A stretch of 64,000 nucleotides of DNA from Manihot esculenta. Its lineage: Eukaryota; Streptophyta; Magnoliopsida; Malpighiales; Euphorbiaceae. The notes under the pieces are model-generated. The model worked only from the letters and a program-made list of their open reading frames with translations. It did no database searches and was not told where the DNA came from. The translations under genes and the position numbers were made by a program. The stretch is from the NCBI RefSeq assembly GCF_001659605.2, contig NC_035172.2:30183342-30247341 (forward strand), read 5' to 3'. Positions 1 to 13,271 of this stretch are shown here, piece after piece (the stretch's first letter is position 1; each line of letters starts with the position of its first letter).

Positions 1-8
1 TGATGATT

Positions 9-1869
9 CTAGATTTCTTCTCCAATGAAAACCCCATCAACAAAATGCCATGGTCTACACATGGCCACCAATGGCTGAGCTTTATGCATGGAGAGTCCAC
101 TGGCTTCCTTCATGTCAATTTCCTCACCACCAATCCTTTCCCATTCAAAGCACTGAATCAAAGAACCCAAAGCCAATCCCATCACCCGGTTGGCCAGCCC
201 CATCCCAGGACACGCTCTCCTTCCAAACCCAAAAGGCAAAATCTTGCAGCTGTCAGCTCCAGCTCCGTTCTCTAATCTCTCAGGAATGAAACTTTCAGGA
301 TCATCCCAGATTTCAGGATCTCTGTGTATTGCCCATGCATTTATCAGCAGCATTGTGTCCTTCGGCACGTCGTATCCGCCGATGCTGCAGTTTTCAGACG
401 ACATGTGTGGGAGTAAGAGTGGTGCAACTGGGTACAGCCGAAGGGTTTCTGATATAATAGCTTGAAGGTATGGCAGCTTTGAGAGGTCTGATTCATCTAT
501 TAGACGCCCCTGTCCAACTTCGGCTGTTATTTCGGCTCTAGCCTTTTGTAAAACTCTTGGATGATTTAGCAAATTGGACATTGTCCACTCTAATGTTGCA
601 GCTGATGTGTCCGTCCCGGCCAACATAATTATCTGTGTAATATGTTGTTCTTTATGTTGAGTAAAGAAAAATCAAAGACATGCATAAAACTTCAAATTTT
701 TCTTGGCGGATGCAATAACATGAGTTAATTTCAAATTTAAAAATTTGTGCATATAACTTAACTAGCTTGGTAAGTAACTTACTTTCCACCACTGAGAGAA
801 GAAAAATCCTTATTTTTTTCAGAAAATTCAGAGAAGAAATATCAATTAAACAGAAATAATTTTTACACTTTGTAGAACTTTAAGTTTTCTAACTGAGTTA
901 TTCTCAATCAAATAAGGTCTAATATTATTTATATATATATATATATATAAATTCAAATAAAAGAAAGGTCGATAGACTAACCAGGATGAGTCCTTTGATA
1001 ATTTCATCCGTATAATATTGTGGCTGCAATTCTTGCAAAGAAAGGAGATGACTTATCATATTGTCTCTAGTCTTTGAATCACCACTCCGTTGCTCATCGA
1101 GCAAAGCTTGCAACACCATGTCACTCTCTTTCCCAACTCTCTTCATTCTTTTTATAAGCCCTCGGCAGTCAATCCACTTCAAAATCGGAAAGAAATCTTC
1201 TATATTTGCTACCTCGGAACATTTCGAGGTTTCTTCTACAATCTTCTTGAACCTTCTTGCTTCTTCAACTCCATCTACTTCTTTGCCGTAATAACGCTTT
1301 CCTGAAATCATTCTCATAAGTATGTTATATGTTAGCTCCATAAACATCGACCTCATCTCTACCTTGGCAAAACCATGACACGATGCACGGTATAGTTTGC
1401 ATAGTAAGATCTTTATTTCATCTCTTCTAGCATCTAAACACAAGTTTAGGCGATGTGAAGAGAAGATCTCAAGAGTTCCTATTCGGCGAAGATTGCGCCA
1501 ATGTTCACCATATGAATCTGTTCCAAGCATAGTATTGTTATAGCCTACATATTTACCCGCTAGTGTTTTTGGGCGATTGGCGAAAATAATGTCATTTTTA
1601 GTGAAGCATTCCTTGACAGCTAATGGAGAGGAAACTAGAACCACCAAACGAGGCCCAAACCGAAGAGAAATTATAGGACCATATATCTTTGATAGAGTTT
1701 GAAGATTTCGGTGAAGAGGTTGTTTAAGGAGATGGAGATGACCCAAAATTGGAAGAGAAGGGGGACTTGGAGGGAGGTTTTTATTACGTGAAGAATTTGA
1801 CAAAAGCTTGAAAGCTAAGAGGAGAAAGAGAATTAGGAGAGATGAGTATAGCAGCATATGATCCTCCAT
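9..1869 (-). CDS. Cytochrome P450, CYP81-like (gene A)
   Basis: Two exons, 982-1869 and 9-632, joined by a 349-bp GT-AG intron in phase 0; the product is 503 aa, normal for a plant A-type P450. An N-terminal hydrophobic anchor (about residues 4-22) is followed by the proline-rich hinge PPSPPSLPILGH, so the enzyme should sit on the ER membrane facing the cytosol. Visible motifs: I-helix AGTDTS near residue 301, K-helix ETLR at 358-361, PERL in place of PERF, and heme-binding FGFGRRACPG with the ligand Cys near 437. An in-frame ATG five codons upstream (1884) is possible, but the second one (MEDHMLL) fits family N-termini. CYP81 enzymes hydroxylate specialised metabolites such as isoflavones, lignans or glucosinolates; the substrate cannot be read here. 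It lies head-to-tail with a close paralogue, indicating tandem duplication. The open frame past 982 is intron read-through. Confidence 0.92.
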
Positions 1870-2246
1870 TTTTGGTTCCAACATGCAGTTGGGCTAAGAA
1901 TTCAAGTGGATTTCAAAAATAAACAAAAATAAATAATATGGATATCAAAATCACATAATGAAGATAAGGTAGGGACATTTAACACCACATGTTTGGTCCA
2001 TGTCCCTATCATTCAGACTGCAAAGAGAAAGATGGCATGGACTTACCGAGAAGAAGAAATGATTCATGATCTTAATTATTGTAATTATATTTTTATGATT
2101 AAATTTAATAATTTATTTAAATTTTGTGATATAAAATTATATAGATACGGAATTATATAAGACTGTATATGAATCAAACAGTTTGATCACAATCTATTTA
2201 AGTTTTAGAGTATGTAAAACAACTCATTGGAATGTTATTAAAGTGT
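1870..2246. other. Intergenic spacer between the tandem P450 genes
   Basis: About 375 bp of AT-rich DNA holding the 3' end of P450 gene B and the promoter of gene A. I see no ORF and no strong TATA box; a TATTTATT-like stretch on the minus strand is the only weak candidate. Confidence 0.5.
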
Positions 2247-4065
2247 TCACAGGGGATCAATACTATCATCAAGAGAGGAGAATTCTTTAATAATGATATC
2301 ACGTGCTTTGCACATGGCTTCCAGTGGCCCAGCCATGGGCATAGTGAGTCCATTCCCTTCAGCCATGTCAATTTCCCTTTCACTCACCCTCTTCCACTCA
2401 AAGCATTGAATCATGGCGCCTAAAGCAAAGCTTAAAACCCTATGGGCTAGACCCATCCCTGGACAAGCCCTCCTACCAAGGCCGAACGTCATGAACTTGT
2501 AGCAGCCACAGGCCTCATCGGCTCGACCTTTCTCGAATCTCTCAGGCTTAAACTTCTCAGCGTCGTCCCACAGTCGAGGGTCTCTGTGTATAGCCCATGC
2601 ATTGACGAAAACCATTGTATTTTTGGGCACATCGTATCCTCCGATTGTATACTCATCGCTTGAAAAATGTGGGAGAAGCAACGGCGCCGCTGGACACAGG
2701 CGGAGAGTCTCCGATATGATGTTTTGAAGATAGGGTAACTTAGAAATATCTGATTCATCTACTAGGGTTTCTTGACCAATTTGAAGATCCAACTCGCTTT
2801 TAGCCTTCTCTAGCACTTGAGGATGATTCAGCAGGTTCGCCATTGCCCATTCTAATGTAACTGCTGTTGTGTCCGTCCCAGCAAATATCATATTCTGTAA
2901 TTGTCAAATATTATTATATTACTTCTCTACTTAAAAAAATAATTATGATATTCTTAATCTCAAATTATAATAATAACTAATTCTTAATAAATTTACTTCA
3001 CTCAATTTTAAAATTTATTTAATTTTATTGCACAACTTCAATTTGTTTCAAACTTTAATTTTATTTTAGAAAAAGCGAATCTAACCTGGAATAAAATGAA
3101 AAACAATTATTTTAAATTCAAATAATCAAATTAAATACCAAAAATTATAAATTTTGAGTGAAAACTGAAAAGCTGGAAAGAGATTTAATTTTACTCACCA
3201 TTATAAGTCCTTTGATGATTTCATCTGTGAAATAATGCTCCTGTGATTCTTGCAAAGAAAGCAGACGTTTCATGATTGTATCTCCACCCTTATCATTTCT
3301 TTGATCATCAACAAGACCTTGCAACAATCCATCAATTCTTTTACAGAGTACCTTCAATTTCTTCACAAAACCTTGATAATCAACCCACTGTAAAAATGGC
3401 AAGAAATCTCCTAAATATGAAACCTCAGCAAATTTGAAAAGCTCTCTTATAATTTCCCTAAACTGCCTTGATTTATCAATTTCACAGTATTGTCTCCCTG
3501 TAATCATGTGCATGATTATGTTAAAAGTTAGCTCTGAAAACATCGGCTTTAGCTCCACTTTAGTAAAAGCTTCGCTTGAATCTCGATAGAGTTTGTTCAG
3601 AAAAATCTTGATTTCATGTCTTCTAATGGCTAAAAGTTTACACAGGCGATTGGATGAGAAGATTTCAAGAGCGCTTATGCGGCGGAGATTACGCCAATGA
3701 TCACCGTACGGGGCGGTTACAAGGGTGGTGTTATTGTAGTTTAGATACTTTCCCATAATTAAAGGAGGACGATTGGCGAGAACGATGTCGTTTTTAGTGA
3801 AGCATTCTTCTACTGCAGATGGTGATGATACAATGACCACGAGGCGAGATCCGAACCGGAGAGAGATGATCGGACCGTATTTTTGCGAAAGATTGTGAAG
3901 GGATCGATGGATGGGTTGTTTGAGAAGATGGAGATGGCCTATAATTGGAAGACCAGGTGGGCTTGGTGGGAGATTTTTGTGACGTGTTCTTGCTTGTAAC
4001 CAAAACTTTAATGCAAGAAGAAGAAACAGAACGGACAATGCTGAACAAAGCAAGGCAGTTTCCAT
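2247..4065 (-). CDS. Cytochrome P450, CYP81-like (gene B)
   Basis: Exons 3199-4065 and 2247-2894 are separated by a 304-bp GT-AG intron, phase 0, at exactly the same codon position as in gene A; the product is 504 aa. N-terminal membrane anchor, then hinge [13 protein letters not shown]-helix AGTDTT, K-helix ETLR (351-354), PERF present as KPERF, heme loop [10 protein letters not shown] with ligand Cys near 433. The start is set at METALL (4065) rather than the ATG at 4143. The extra 26 residues lack family character, and a TATA box lies between the two ATGs. Like gene A it should be an ER-bound monooxygenase using a P450 reductase. It is a tandem paralogue of gene A; the chain differs throughout, so the duplication is not recent. 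No disabling lesion seen. Confidence 0.93.
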
Positions 4066-4118
4066 GCTTATAGACTTCAGTGGGAAGAGTATGACGGCCA
4101 AGAGAAGATATTGGCATA

Positions 4119-4126
4119 TTATATAA
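4119..4126 (-). promoter_or_regulatory. TATA box of P450 gene B
   Basis: TTATATAA lies 54-61 bases upstream of the METALL start codon, a normal plant TATA-to-ATG spacing with a short leader. It also argues against using the upstream ATG at 4143. Confidence 0.5.
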
Positions 4127-4143
4127 GGGATACTATAAGTCAT

Positions 4144-6879
4144 AACCCAATTTCATGATCAGATCAAAATTTGACTAAATTTAAGCATTTAAATATAACA
4201 TAAATAATAAAGAGAAAAGAAAATAAATGAAATAAAATAAAATGTGATATTTTCCTTAGATAGAGAAGTAAAATAAAGGAGAAGAGGAAAATAAATTTTA
4301 TTTTTTTAATTATATTTTTTATTTTGTAAAAAAATAAAAAACCAGACTTTTTAATAAAATTATATTTTTATTTTTTTATATTTATTATTATTTTCCTTCC
4401 TCTACACTTTTTTTTTTCATAATGAGGAAAAATAAACAACATTTTCCTTTTTTATTTTTCTTTTCCTCCTCAAAAATATCCAAACCTAGCTTAATGTATA
4501 CATGTGGAGAAGATAAATACACGTGGCTGGGCAAAGGCGGCTGCTGTCATTTTGAAAATTACATTTTGATTCCTCCTTTTTACATAAAAAATCATTTTAA
4601 TCATTTAACCCTTCAAATTTTTATTATACATGTACATTTCAGGAACTTTGTATTTAAATCTAAATTTAATTTAAATTTCCTTCTCAAATTTTTGTAAATT
4701 ACATTTCTATTTTATAATATACATCCCTATTACTAATTTTTTTTCAAAAATTTAGTCATTATACTATAAAATATATTATGATTGAAACTTATTAAATTAA
4801 TTTAATATAAAGTATACTATAAAAGTTTTTCTCATATAATTTTTATTTATTTTTTATCATTTTAAATTATTATTTATTTTATTTTTTATATTATAATAAT
4901 ATATAAATTAATTATTATAGTCCTATTTAATTATTGATAACCACTGGCCTCACACCACTTGGGCTGAGTCAGAGTCTATAAAAGCAGATCAGATCTCGAA
5001 ATTGAAACACATTTAGGTGAGTCTACTCAACGGCTTCGGCCCAAAATTCAGCCTGAATGATAGGTCGGGTCGTTTGTAAGCCCGACCACTGTAAGAAGAA
5101 AGCCGGCCCGATAATAGGACATGGAGAAAAACGAGACCCCGTTTCTTCACAGTTTTGTCTACACGCGCGCCTGACGTGAGGCAGATGTCTGACGCTTTTG
5201 TATGTACGGATCTATATGACAGAGATATGTAGTACTGTAACTGTGAGATAAGGAAAAAGAATAAAGAGAGTAGGGCACCTTCTCAGAAAAAAGCTGACAC
5301 ACACGTACTAAAAATCCTATTTTCTAAATCTCAGAATATCAATTATTATTTTTTAAAATAAATATTAAAATATTTATTTAATATTCAATAAAATTTAATA
5401 TTCTAAATAAGAATACAGACTACTCTTATAAGTATGCCTCAACGGTCTCCCATACCGCCAATTATTCAAAGTAAATAAATAGCCCATCCAACCCAAACCT
5501 ATTTAATAAATGCCCTCTCCCTCTTTTGACGCATGTTTCATAATTTTTATTATTTTATTTTTTTATATATATTTAAAAAGATATTTTTTATTAATTTTTT
5601 AATTATATTCATTTAAAAATATTAAATTATTAAATACTAATAAATATTTTTTAAAAAAATTTAAAAACAAAATAAAATTATAATAATAAATTTATATGTT
5701 ATTAATTATAGTGAAAAAATAGAAAATAATTTTAGAATAATTAAAAAAAGATAGACAAAATGTATGAAACAAAAGGAATAATTTTTTTTAAAGGTATCAT
5801 TCATTATATTTTTATCTGTTGCATTTATTATTTCATTTAATAAATAAATTTCATATATTTTTTAAATATATTACTATTTTTTCTAATAAAGAAAATTATT
5901 TTTATGTTTTTATATGTTTCAAATTATATGATATTTTATAAATAATAATTTATTTATTAAATTTATAATATATCCGCACTCTATATGCTTTTAAAACATA
6001 AAGATCTATAAATTTTCAATAATGATTTAGTAAGAGTAACATGTATAGATGTTATAATAAGAAATAAAAAAAATTATTATTTTAATTATATTAACTATAT
6101 ATTATTAAACTATGTGAACATAATTACAATATATTTTTATAGAATAACTGAAATAATTTTAATAATTAATTAAATTTAATATTCAAGCTTATTATTCTCT
6201 CTAAGATAATAATAAATATTATGAATTTATTATTAATATAACTTCAGTTAAATCAATATTTAACTAAATAATTTTTATTTTATTTCCTAAATGTGATATA
6301 TTATAAAATTGTAATTTCCAATACATTAAAACATATTACTTTTTATTAGTATTATTATAAACATTTTAATTTTTTTTATAAAAGTTCAATTAATTAAAAG
6401 GAAAAAATGAATTTTTATTTTTATTTTTATATCTCTACTAAAAATTTATAGATTAATATGGTGACACATTTTGTCTAATAATTATAATTATTAAAAAAAT
6501 TATAAAAATTAAAGTAAAAAATAAAAATTAGAAATTTATATAAACTCTATAATTAATTTTAAAATTTAATTAACTTTAATTTTTTTATTGTAACAATGCT
6601 AAGTTACTAGGGAATTTTTGGAAATGCTAGACGTGCATTGCATGTTGTTTATTAACTTAAATCAACCATTTATGAAATACTTATGTATATTAATTTAAAT
6701 ATATTTTTTTAATTTCATATGTTTTGTTTATTAGTATAAATTTATTTTCTATGAAGTAATATGACTTGGTATTCTCCAAAGTATATAATATATTATCGAC
6801 ATACAATTAAATCATGTGGCAGAACTCTTATAATTACTCTAACAATTATACTTGGCTAGTTATGACATAGAAACAAAGT
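4144..6879. other. AT-rich intergenic DNA
   Basis: No convincing gene. Most of the stretch is A/T-rich low-complexity sequence. A less AT-rich patch at about 4940-5300 contains a CTATAAAAG box (about 4975) and polyA-like AATAAAGAG near 5260. It could be a worn LTR or old promoter, but I see no matching copy in the window. The ORF at 4422-4697 has no protein-like character. Confidence 0.4.
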
Positions 6880-7330
6880 TAACTGTATGTAAAATATCCG
6901 ATTCAATAAAGACTCGTCCAATAGAGCTGATCGACTTCTAAGAACATCTTATTATTGTTGAATGGCATTACAAAGCAAATTTATAGAATACCTACTATCA
7001 CAGAATCTTTTATTTATTAGTTGGTACTAGTCGAATTCTTAAGAAAATCAATAACTAATCTTATTTTATCACAATATAAAGCAAAATAGATACATGATTC
7101 AAGGTATATATTCTAATAGGCAAGTCTATTAGCTTAACCTTTTTACTTATACTCACCCATCTAAAAGATTATTGACTTGAGTGTTGGAGTGGTCATTAGG
7201 CATCAACCACCTCATCTTTTCCTTTTGCAAGTTACCAGGTTACATATAGCTTATTTTCGTCAATATCATTTGGTTTCATTGTCAATATCCCATTGACTCT
7301 CTTACTTATTTGGGATAAATTCAGCCTAAT
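6880..7330 (+). repeat. Possible 5' LTR/leader remnant of the Tat element
   Basis: The stretch directly upstream of the decayed gag contains 'ttattgacttgagtgttgg' (about 7169-7187), the kind of end-of-LTR sequence I associate with Tat-type elements (family knowledge). It does not clearly align with the candidate 3' LTR at 51200-51974, so boundaries and even identity are uncertain. Confidence 0.25.
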
Positions 7331-7400
7331 AATCCTTCTTTTCTTTTCAAATTCTTTTCATCTTCAAATTCACTCCTAAATGGTTGAAAATTTATGAGCA

Positions 7401-9895
7401 GCGATCAAAATTGTTGTCAATAGGGAAGCCATCATCTCCTCCATGCCTAGAAGTGGCCAGAATACTCCATTAATTGTAGCTGAAACAGATTTTAATAACT
7501 TAAATAATGAGCAGATGATGAAGTACATTAAAAAGCTATAGACAATCCTTGAGCAGTATAAGATTCAGGAAGAAGCATCCTTCATGGCACCTAAAATAAG
7601 GAAAGAAGCTTCATTCAATACACCAAAGACCCGGACGAAGGCGATTCAATCGCAGTCTAAGGGGAAGTCCAAGATTAAGGATGAGGAATCATCGAACAAA
7701 GCTCTAAAGGACATTGATTGGAAACTAATACGTGCTTTTCAAAGTTACCAGAAGGAGCAAGAAGAGGACTATGGTTTGAATGATGCCTTGCCCTTGTTAG
7801 AGGAAATTCTCGTTGAAACCTTTCCCTCGAAGTTCAAACTTTCTAGTTTGGACAAGTATGACAGCTGATCTCAGAAGCTATCTATCCATCTTTAGAACTA
7901 CAATGCAACTCTAGGATGCCAATGACTTTGTACTATACTCCGTCTTTCCGTCCACTCTTATATGTTTGGCTTAGAAATGATATCAACATCTAAGTCCAAG
8001 TTCAGTTAATAACTTTACTTAGCTTGCTATACTTTTTAAATCTAAATGTATTACATGAATACCTTTAAAAAAGCTCTCGTTTTATCTCACGTTTCAATGT
8101 TGAAGCATTATAGATAGAAGAGCTGAATCACAAAATAGCATGAGAAACCTTAAAAAAAAAAAGAACTTGAAATATAAAGTTTATGGATTCTTTGAGTAAG
8201 AATCCAACAGCCACCTATCATCAATTGATGGATAAGGCTCAAAAGTTCATACGATTAGATGATGAAGTCTAGGCATTATGAGAGGATAAGAAGATAAGAC
8301 AGAATAAAACTCAAAAACTAGAGAGGCGAGGCTATGAAAGAGAGAGAAAGAACTATCCCGTGTCACAAGGGAGAGACGACTAAGGTAAGTATAGAAACTA
8401 CACACCCTTTAATGACTCATGAACCCATATTTTTGTTGGGAAATCCCGAGATTACTGCAACCCAAATTGCGCAGCAGAAAAATAAAAATCTCGGATTTCC
8501 TTTTTCCAAAATCCGAGTGCTTCGTTTAATTCAAAAGATGGATATGAGACTAACCTGTTAATCTCGTTGAGAAGATACAATAGCGGACTGATGGTGCTGC
8601 TTTTTCAAACGAACACCCTCTATGGTATCCACACGAACGTCTTCTATACTTCTATAGTGCTAGCTCTCTCAATGATGGATAGATTATGTGTTCAGAACCC
8701 ACTATCACAATCTCGCAGATACTCAAATATCTTTATGTGATAGAGTTCTTTATCTCTAATAGTTACAGATAGACTGCAGATCTTTTAAATATTATTATCT
8801 TATAATAATAAATAATTAATAATAATAACACTTTATTATTATTAATTAATATAATAATAAAACTTTATTATTATTAATTATACTAATGGGCTTTTAGCCC
8901 ATTAATATGGCACATCAACAACGTTCTTGTGTGTGACCCAATAGGCTCACATTAATTGGCAATAGGCCCAGTCCCACAAGGCCCATAAGTCATAAGTGGC
9001 CTCTAGCAAGACATTATGACTACCCAACTAATATGAGGATCAATAGTCCAATAAAGCCTAATAAATAGAACATGAATTAATCCCTTTGTCACACGATATC
9101 TAGTTTGAACATAAGTCATGATCAATGTCAAACTTATAATGTTCAAACTTATGATTTCTCAATCTCTAAGTAGACTGATAAATTCAAATGATATTGATCA
9201 TACTATCAATTCATTTAAGCACGGCCATGCATTTCTCAGTCTCACTTATCGAGAGGCCTAGAAGATATCTCTCTCATAGAGAGGGATAAATCCTATCTTG
9301 ATTGTTCATTATCCTCTACATAATTTCTATTATGCTCAATCATAACCTTTATGATTGTCCGATTAAAAACAATGTTTGGTTATGTCAAAACATAATAGTC
9401 CTCATGTTGGAAACTATGACAATCTCAAGTCAAATGATTAAGATATAACTACTTTGAGATTCACTTATGACAATGACCCATGTAGTGATCTCAATGCGGG
9501 TCCATCCAATACTTTGTTCTCTAACAAGTATCTATGATTATTGAATTATATCAATATATACATAATCATCTCATGATTATCAATCAATAATCATACTAGC
9601 TATATTTTATTATTATCAACATAATAATAAGTAACCAGGGATGATAATCATTATTATGTAACATGCAAACAAATAATAATGATAAAAACATCTTTTATTA
9701 AACGACATACAAAAAAGTCCAAGATAATGGCCTAGAGCATATGCACTAACAATTTTGATGTGGATAAGAAAAAATAATAAAGAGGTTAGATGGCCTGCCA
9801 AGCTCAACCCTGATAAGGCGAGTAAACGAGACAGGATGAATGTTATTTCCATGAAGATCACATGTATACAATTAAAGAGTGCCGACAGTTAAAGG
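7401..9895 (+). pseudogene. Tat-type gag remnant, split by a solo LTR
   Basis: The longest open piece (7584-7868) reads ...LEEILVETFPSKFKL, and the codons after its stop continue as recognisable gag (a run like MQL-DANDFVLYSVFPSTL near 7900-7950). Further downstream, about 8100-8430, are gag-like runs such as KFIRLDDEV. After the solo LTR, 9757-9895 resumes with a gag C-terminal CHF-H-D-H-x-C-like block (FHEDHMYTIKECRQL). Several stops and frameshifts, including a TAG before 7584, rule out function. Gag would form the virus-like particle. The sequence jumps from the gag C-terminus straight into the end of reverse transcriptase at about 9900, showing an internal deletion of protease and most of RT. 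Confidence 0.7.
8434..9751. mobile_element. Ty1/copia-type solo LTR (1318 bp)
   Basis: Begins TGTTGGGAAATC and ends GCACTAACA, and is flanked by the exact 5-bp target duplication ATTTT (8429-8433 and 9752-9756). No coding capacity. Removing it rejoins the surrounding gag sequence. Such solo LTRs come from unequal recombination between the two LTRs of a full element. Its orientation is uncertain. Internally AT-rich with repeated TAATAATAA runs. Confidence 0.85.
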
Positions 9896-12140
9896 ACTAA
9901 AGAATGCGAGCAAGCCTTCAACAAATTGAAGGATTACTTAAGCTCTTCAAAGATCCTTAGCCGACCTATAAACAAAGAAGACCTGTATATATATTTGACA
10001 GCTTTCAACCAGGCAGTCAGCGCAGTGCTGGTCCGGGAAGAAAAATGAGATATAGAAACCAATATTCTATGAAAGTAAGGTGCTAAAAGGGGTCGAGCTC
10101 AAATACCCTAACATTTAAAAAGTGGCACTAGCACTCCTCATGGCCATTTGAAAATTCAAAGTATACTTGGAGAATCACCAGGGGATCATGGTGATAAACC
10201 AACCCCTTAGAAGAATATTAAAACAACAAAAAATATCGGGACGGATGTTAGCCTAGTTAGTCAAGATGGGACCTTATTGCTTGCAGTATAAGCCTTGCAT
10301 AGCGATGAAAGCTCAAGTGTTGGCAGATTTCATAGCCAAGTGCTCATTCAATAGAACTTTAAAGAGCTAAACTAGAGCTCACAAGGGAATGAAACACGGG
10401 CGAGGGAAGTGGATGAAGACAGTCACACATACCTCTGGACCCTACACGTAGATGGGGCAGCCAGGCCAAGTCAGAACGGGGCAGGAGTAATACTGGAAGG
10501 GCCAAATGGGTTGGTCGACTCATACACACTATGTTTTAACTTTCCCATAACCAATAACATGGCCAAGTACGAAGCTTTAATTAATGGGATACAGTTGGCA
10601 ATAGGGACAAGAGTAGTGACTTGAAGGTTCTTAGCGACTCACAACTATTTGAGGTATATAAGAAGCACAAGATGAAACGATGAAAAGGTACCTAGTTAGT
10701 GTATGAGAGCTACAACATGAATTTGAGTTAAAGGGCATCCCACTTTGAGTGGACTCATCGCTCGAGCCTAGAACGAAGAGGCTGATATGATAAGTCAGTT
10801 GACTCGCAAAGAACTAGGACAATTACCAAGTGTTGATTCATATTATATTGCAGCCGAGCTTTGAGAAGCCTGTACTCATTATGCACCTCCACTCTGGACC
10901 ATGCTGGATGGATCCTTTCATCAAGTATCTTGATCAAAGAGATTGCCCAATGAAAAGAATGAAGCAAAGAAAATCTCAGCCAAGGAAGGCAATTATCTGT
11001 ATGAAGACGGAGTACTGTTCAAAAGAGGAAAATCTACGCCTTAGCTTAGGTGTGTAGGGCAAGAGGAAGCCTCCTGTATCATTGAAGAGATTCATTAAGG
11101 TACTTGTGGCACCATGAAAGAGCAACCACATTGGCAAATAAGATCTTCAAATAAGTATAATACTAGCTCAACCTAAAGGCGGATGTGGAAAAGTTTGTGA
11201 AAAGGTGTGACATCTGTCAATGATTTAGAAGAGCAATCAATGCACATGCGATAGCCCAGACCAGTATCTCAGCTCCCTGACCTTTCTCCCAATGAGGGAT
11301 TGATATTCTCAAACCTTTCCCCCGAACCACCAGCCAAAGAAAGTATGTAATAGTGGCTATAGAGTATTTCTCCAAGTGGCTAGAGGCCAAGGTGGTTAGA
11401 AGTGTCATAGCACTACAGATGATCGAATTCATATGAGGCAACATAATATGCAAATTTGGGATTTCTCGTGTCCTTATATCAAATAATGGTACCCAATTTG
11501 ATAGTAAGGAGTTTAGGAAGTTCGCAGAAAACTCGGGGGTAGACCATAGATTAGCATTGGTGGCTCACCCCCAGACCAATAGGCAAATAGAGGTAACCAA
11601 TCGAACTATCCTGACCGGCCTAAAGAAGAGGCTAAACGGAGCAAAAACTGGATGGGTAGATAAGCTTCCAAGCATAATATGGGCCTGAAGGACCACACCA
11701 AGGGTAGTGACTGGGGAAACACCTTTCTCTTTGGCGTCTGAGACTAAGGCCATGGTACCCATTGAGATAAAAATCCTCACACACAGAGTGCAATATTGTG
11801 ACGAGCTAACCAACAATAAAAAGCTGTGAAGCAACCTAGATGCCTTAGAAGAATTGAGGGACACTGCCAGCATCCGGACCACGACATATCAACAAAAGGC
11901 AACTAGATACCACAACCATAAAGTCAAAGAGAGGATATTAAAGGCAGGAGACTTGGTCCTGCGAAAGCTATATGCCACCGGTAAAAGAGAAGGCCAGGGA
12001 AGCTCGCTCCTGCATGGGAAGGGCTGTTCAAAGTCGTCAAAGTGGTCAGACCAAGAGTATTTCATTTAGAAAATTTAGGCGAAAAAAAAAGAGAAGCACA
12101 TGCCTGGAATGTATAACACCTTAAAAGGTACTATTTGTAA
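9870..12140 (+). pseudogene. Tat-type pol remnant (RT end, RNase H, integrase)
   Basis: In broken frames the stretch gives: the end of RT and first RNase H (EQAFNKLKDYLSSSKIL at about 9905, then a LADF-type end near 10330), and a second RNase H-like block (10409-10624, WTLHVDGAARPSQNGAGV). Then come an integrase zinc-binding region (about 11060-11220, ending KRCDICQ) and an integrase core (about 11340-11700, including FSKWLEAK, NNGTQFDSKEF and HPQTN). The C-terminus ends near 12140 with a -LENL-...-LKRYYL-type tail. Two RNase H-like domains are typical of Tat elements. Many stops and frameshifts show it is long dead. No protease or RT catalytic core remains. Confidence 0.75.
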
Positions 12141-12553
12141 TTTTATGATTAAGGTGAAATAAAAGTCATCAGAGCATTGAGAAGCTATAGGGTAGAAAAC
12201 TAAGTTAGAAAATCACTAAAAAATCACAAAGCAAGATAAAGAGTAAGAAAAGCTTACAAGGAAGACTTGTCCCTTAGAAGCACCAAAGAGATTGCCCTCT
12301 GTCCCAACAGCAAACGAAGCTGATTGCTCGGTGGATTAGACTATATGGAAAATTATGCTCACCATCCAAGGATCAATCAGATTCGGGGACGTCCCGAAAA
12401 CATGATTGTTGAGCAACTTGGCAATAGAAGTAAGCGTGGAGTCATTCACTTGAAAATGCAGCCCTGTTTAATTGGGAATTAAAGTGGTCGGAAGATCATC
12501 GTTGGCCCCTCACCCCCTGAGATGGGCTCTCCCTGCCTTTGCCTTTGCTTGTC
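12141..12553. other. Spacer between Tat pol and the antisense ORF
   Basis: About 410 bp without ORFs; pol ends on the left and the antisense ORF converges from the right. No polypurine tract or other motif recognised. Confidence 0.4.
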
Positions 12554-13271
12554 TTATCCGTTGAGGGGACCAATTCGGGACTCCTTCACCAGCCTCCTCT
12601 TCTTGCTAGTTGTCTCTACGGGGACAGCAGACGAGTCCTGAGCCAACTGAGAGTTTTTCCACTTTAAGCTCTCAATGACCTCCTTGGTTGGAGAAGACTG
12701 CTTCGAGTTAACCACTATCCTTAAAATGGGAACGTCCAAGCTACCCTCAAAAGCAAGAATGCCCCCAGCCATGGGAGGAACGACCTCAGTTTGGTTTATA
12801 CTGACCATGGCTAACTCCATGTTAGCCCCAAAAAAAGATGGAGGAGGCACAGTTTGGGTCGGAGTGGGCTCCTCCCCTAACATCTCCACCACTACGTCCA
12901 TAGTCTTCCTGGTTTTAAAGGCCTCGACAACTACCCGGACGGCGTCCTGATTAAGGAAAAAGTTTTGGGCCATTGAGATCTTGTCCATAGGAATTATGGA
13001 AACTGAAAAAATAAATAAAAAATGAGTAAAAAATACATAATGATAAAAAGAATAAAGAACATCGACAGAAGGAATGATTGATACTAGTAAAGTAACAATC
13101 CTCCTCGAGTCGAATGCCCAAACATTTGAAGATATTATATTTGAAGGGTAAGGAGGTTATCCATGTGAAATACAGTTGTCTCCACTAGGAAAGGAAAGGA
13201 AAAGAGTTACAAAAAGTGGCAATAACCTCCTATCGTAGGTCTAAACTCTAGTCAAAATTTCCTCTGGCCCC
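12554..13271 (-). pseudogene. Tat antisense extra ORF, C-terminal part
   Basis: A 144-codon open frame (12554-12988, minus strand) ends with a basic segment (TSKKRRLVKES). More degraded frame lies upstream to 13271, where the CACTA element interrupts it. Joining 50573 to 13271 across the 3-bp duplication keeps one reading direction (…AIVG then PEEIL…), so this is the distal half of the ORF remnant at 50573-51150. The function of such antisense ORFs is unknown; some resemble the domain called 'putative plant transposon protein'. Stops and frameshifts between 12988 and 13271 indicate a pseudogene. Confidence 0.6.

Noticed and set aside
4422..4697. 91-codon ORF
   Set aside because: AT-rich, Phe/Lys/Asn-biased, no neighbours or motif; chance frame.
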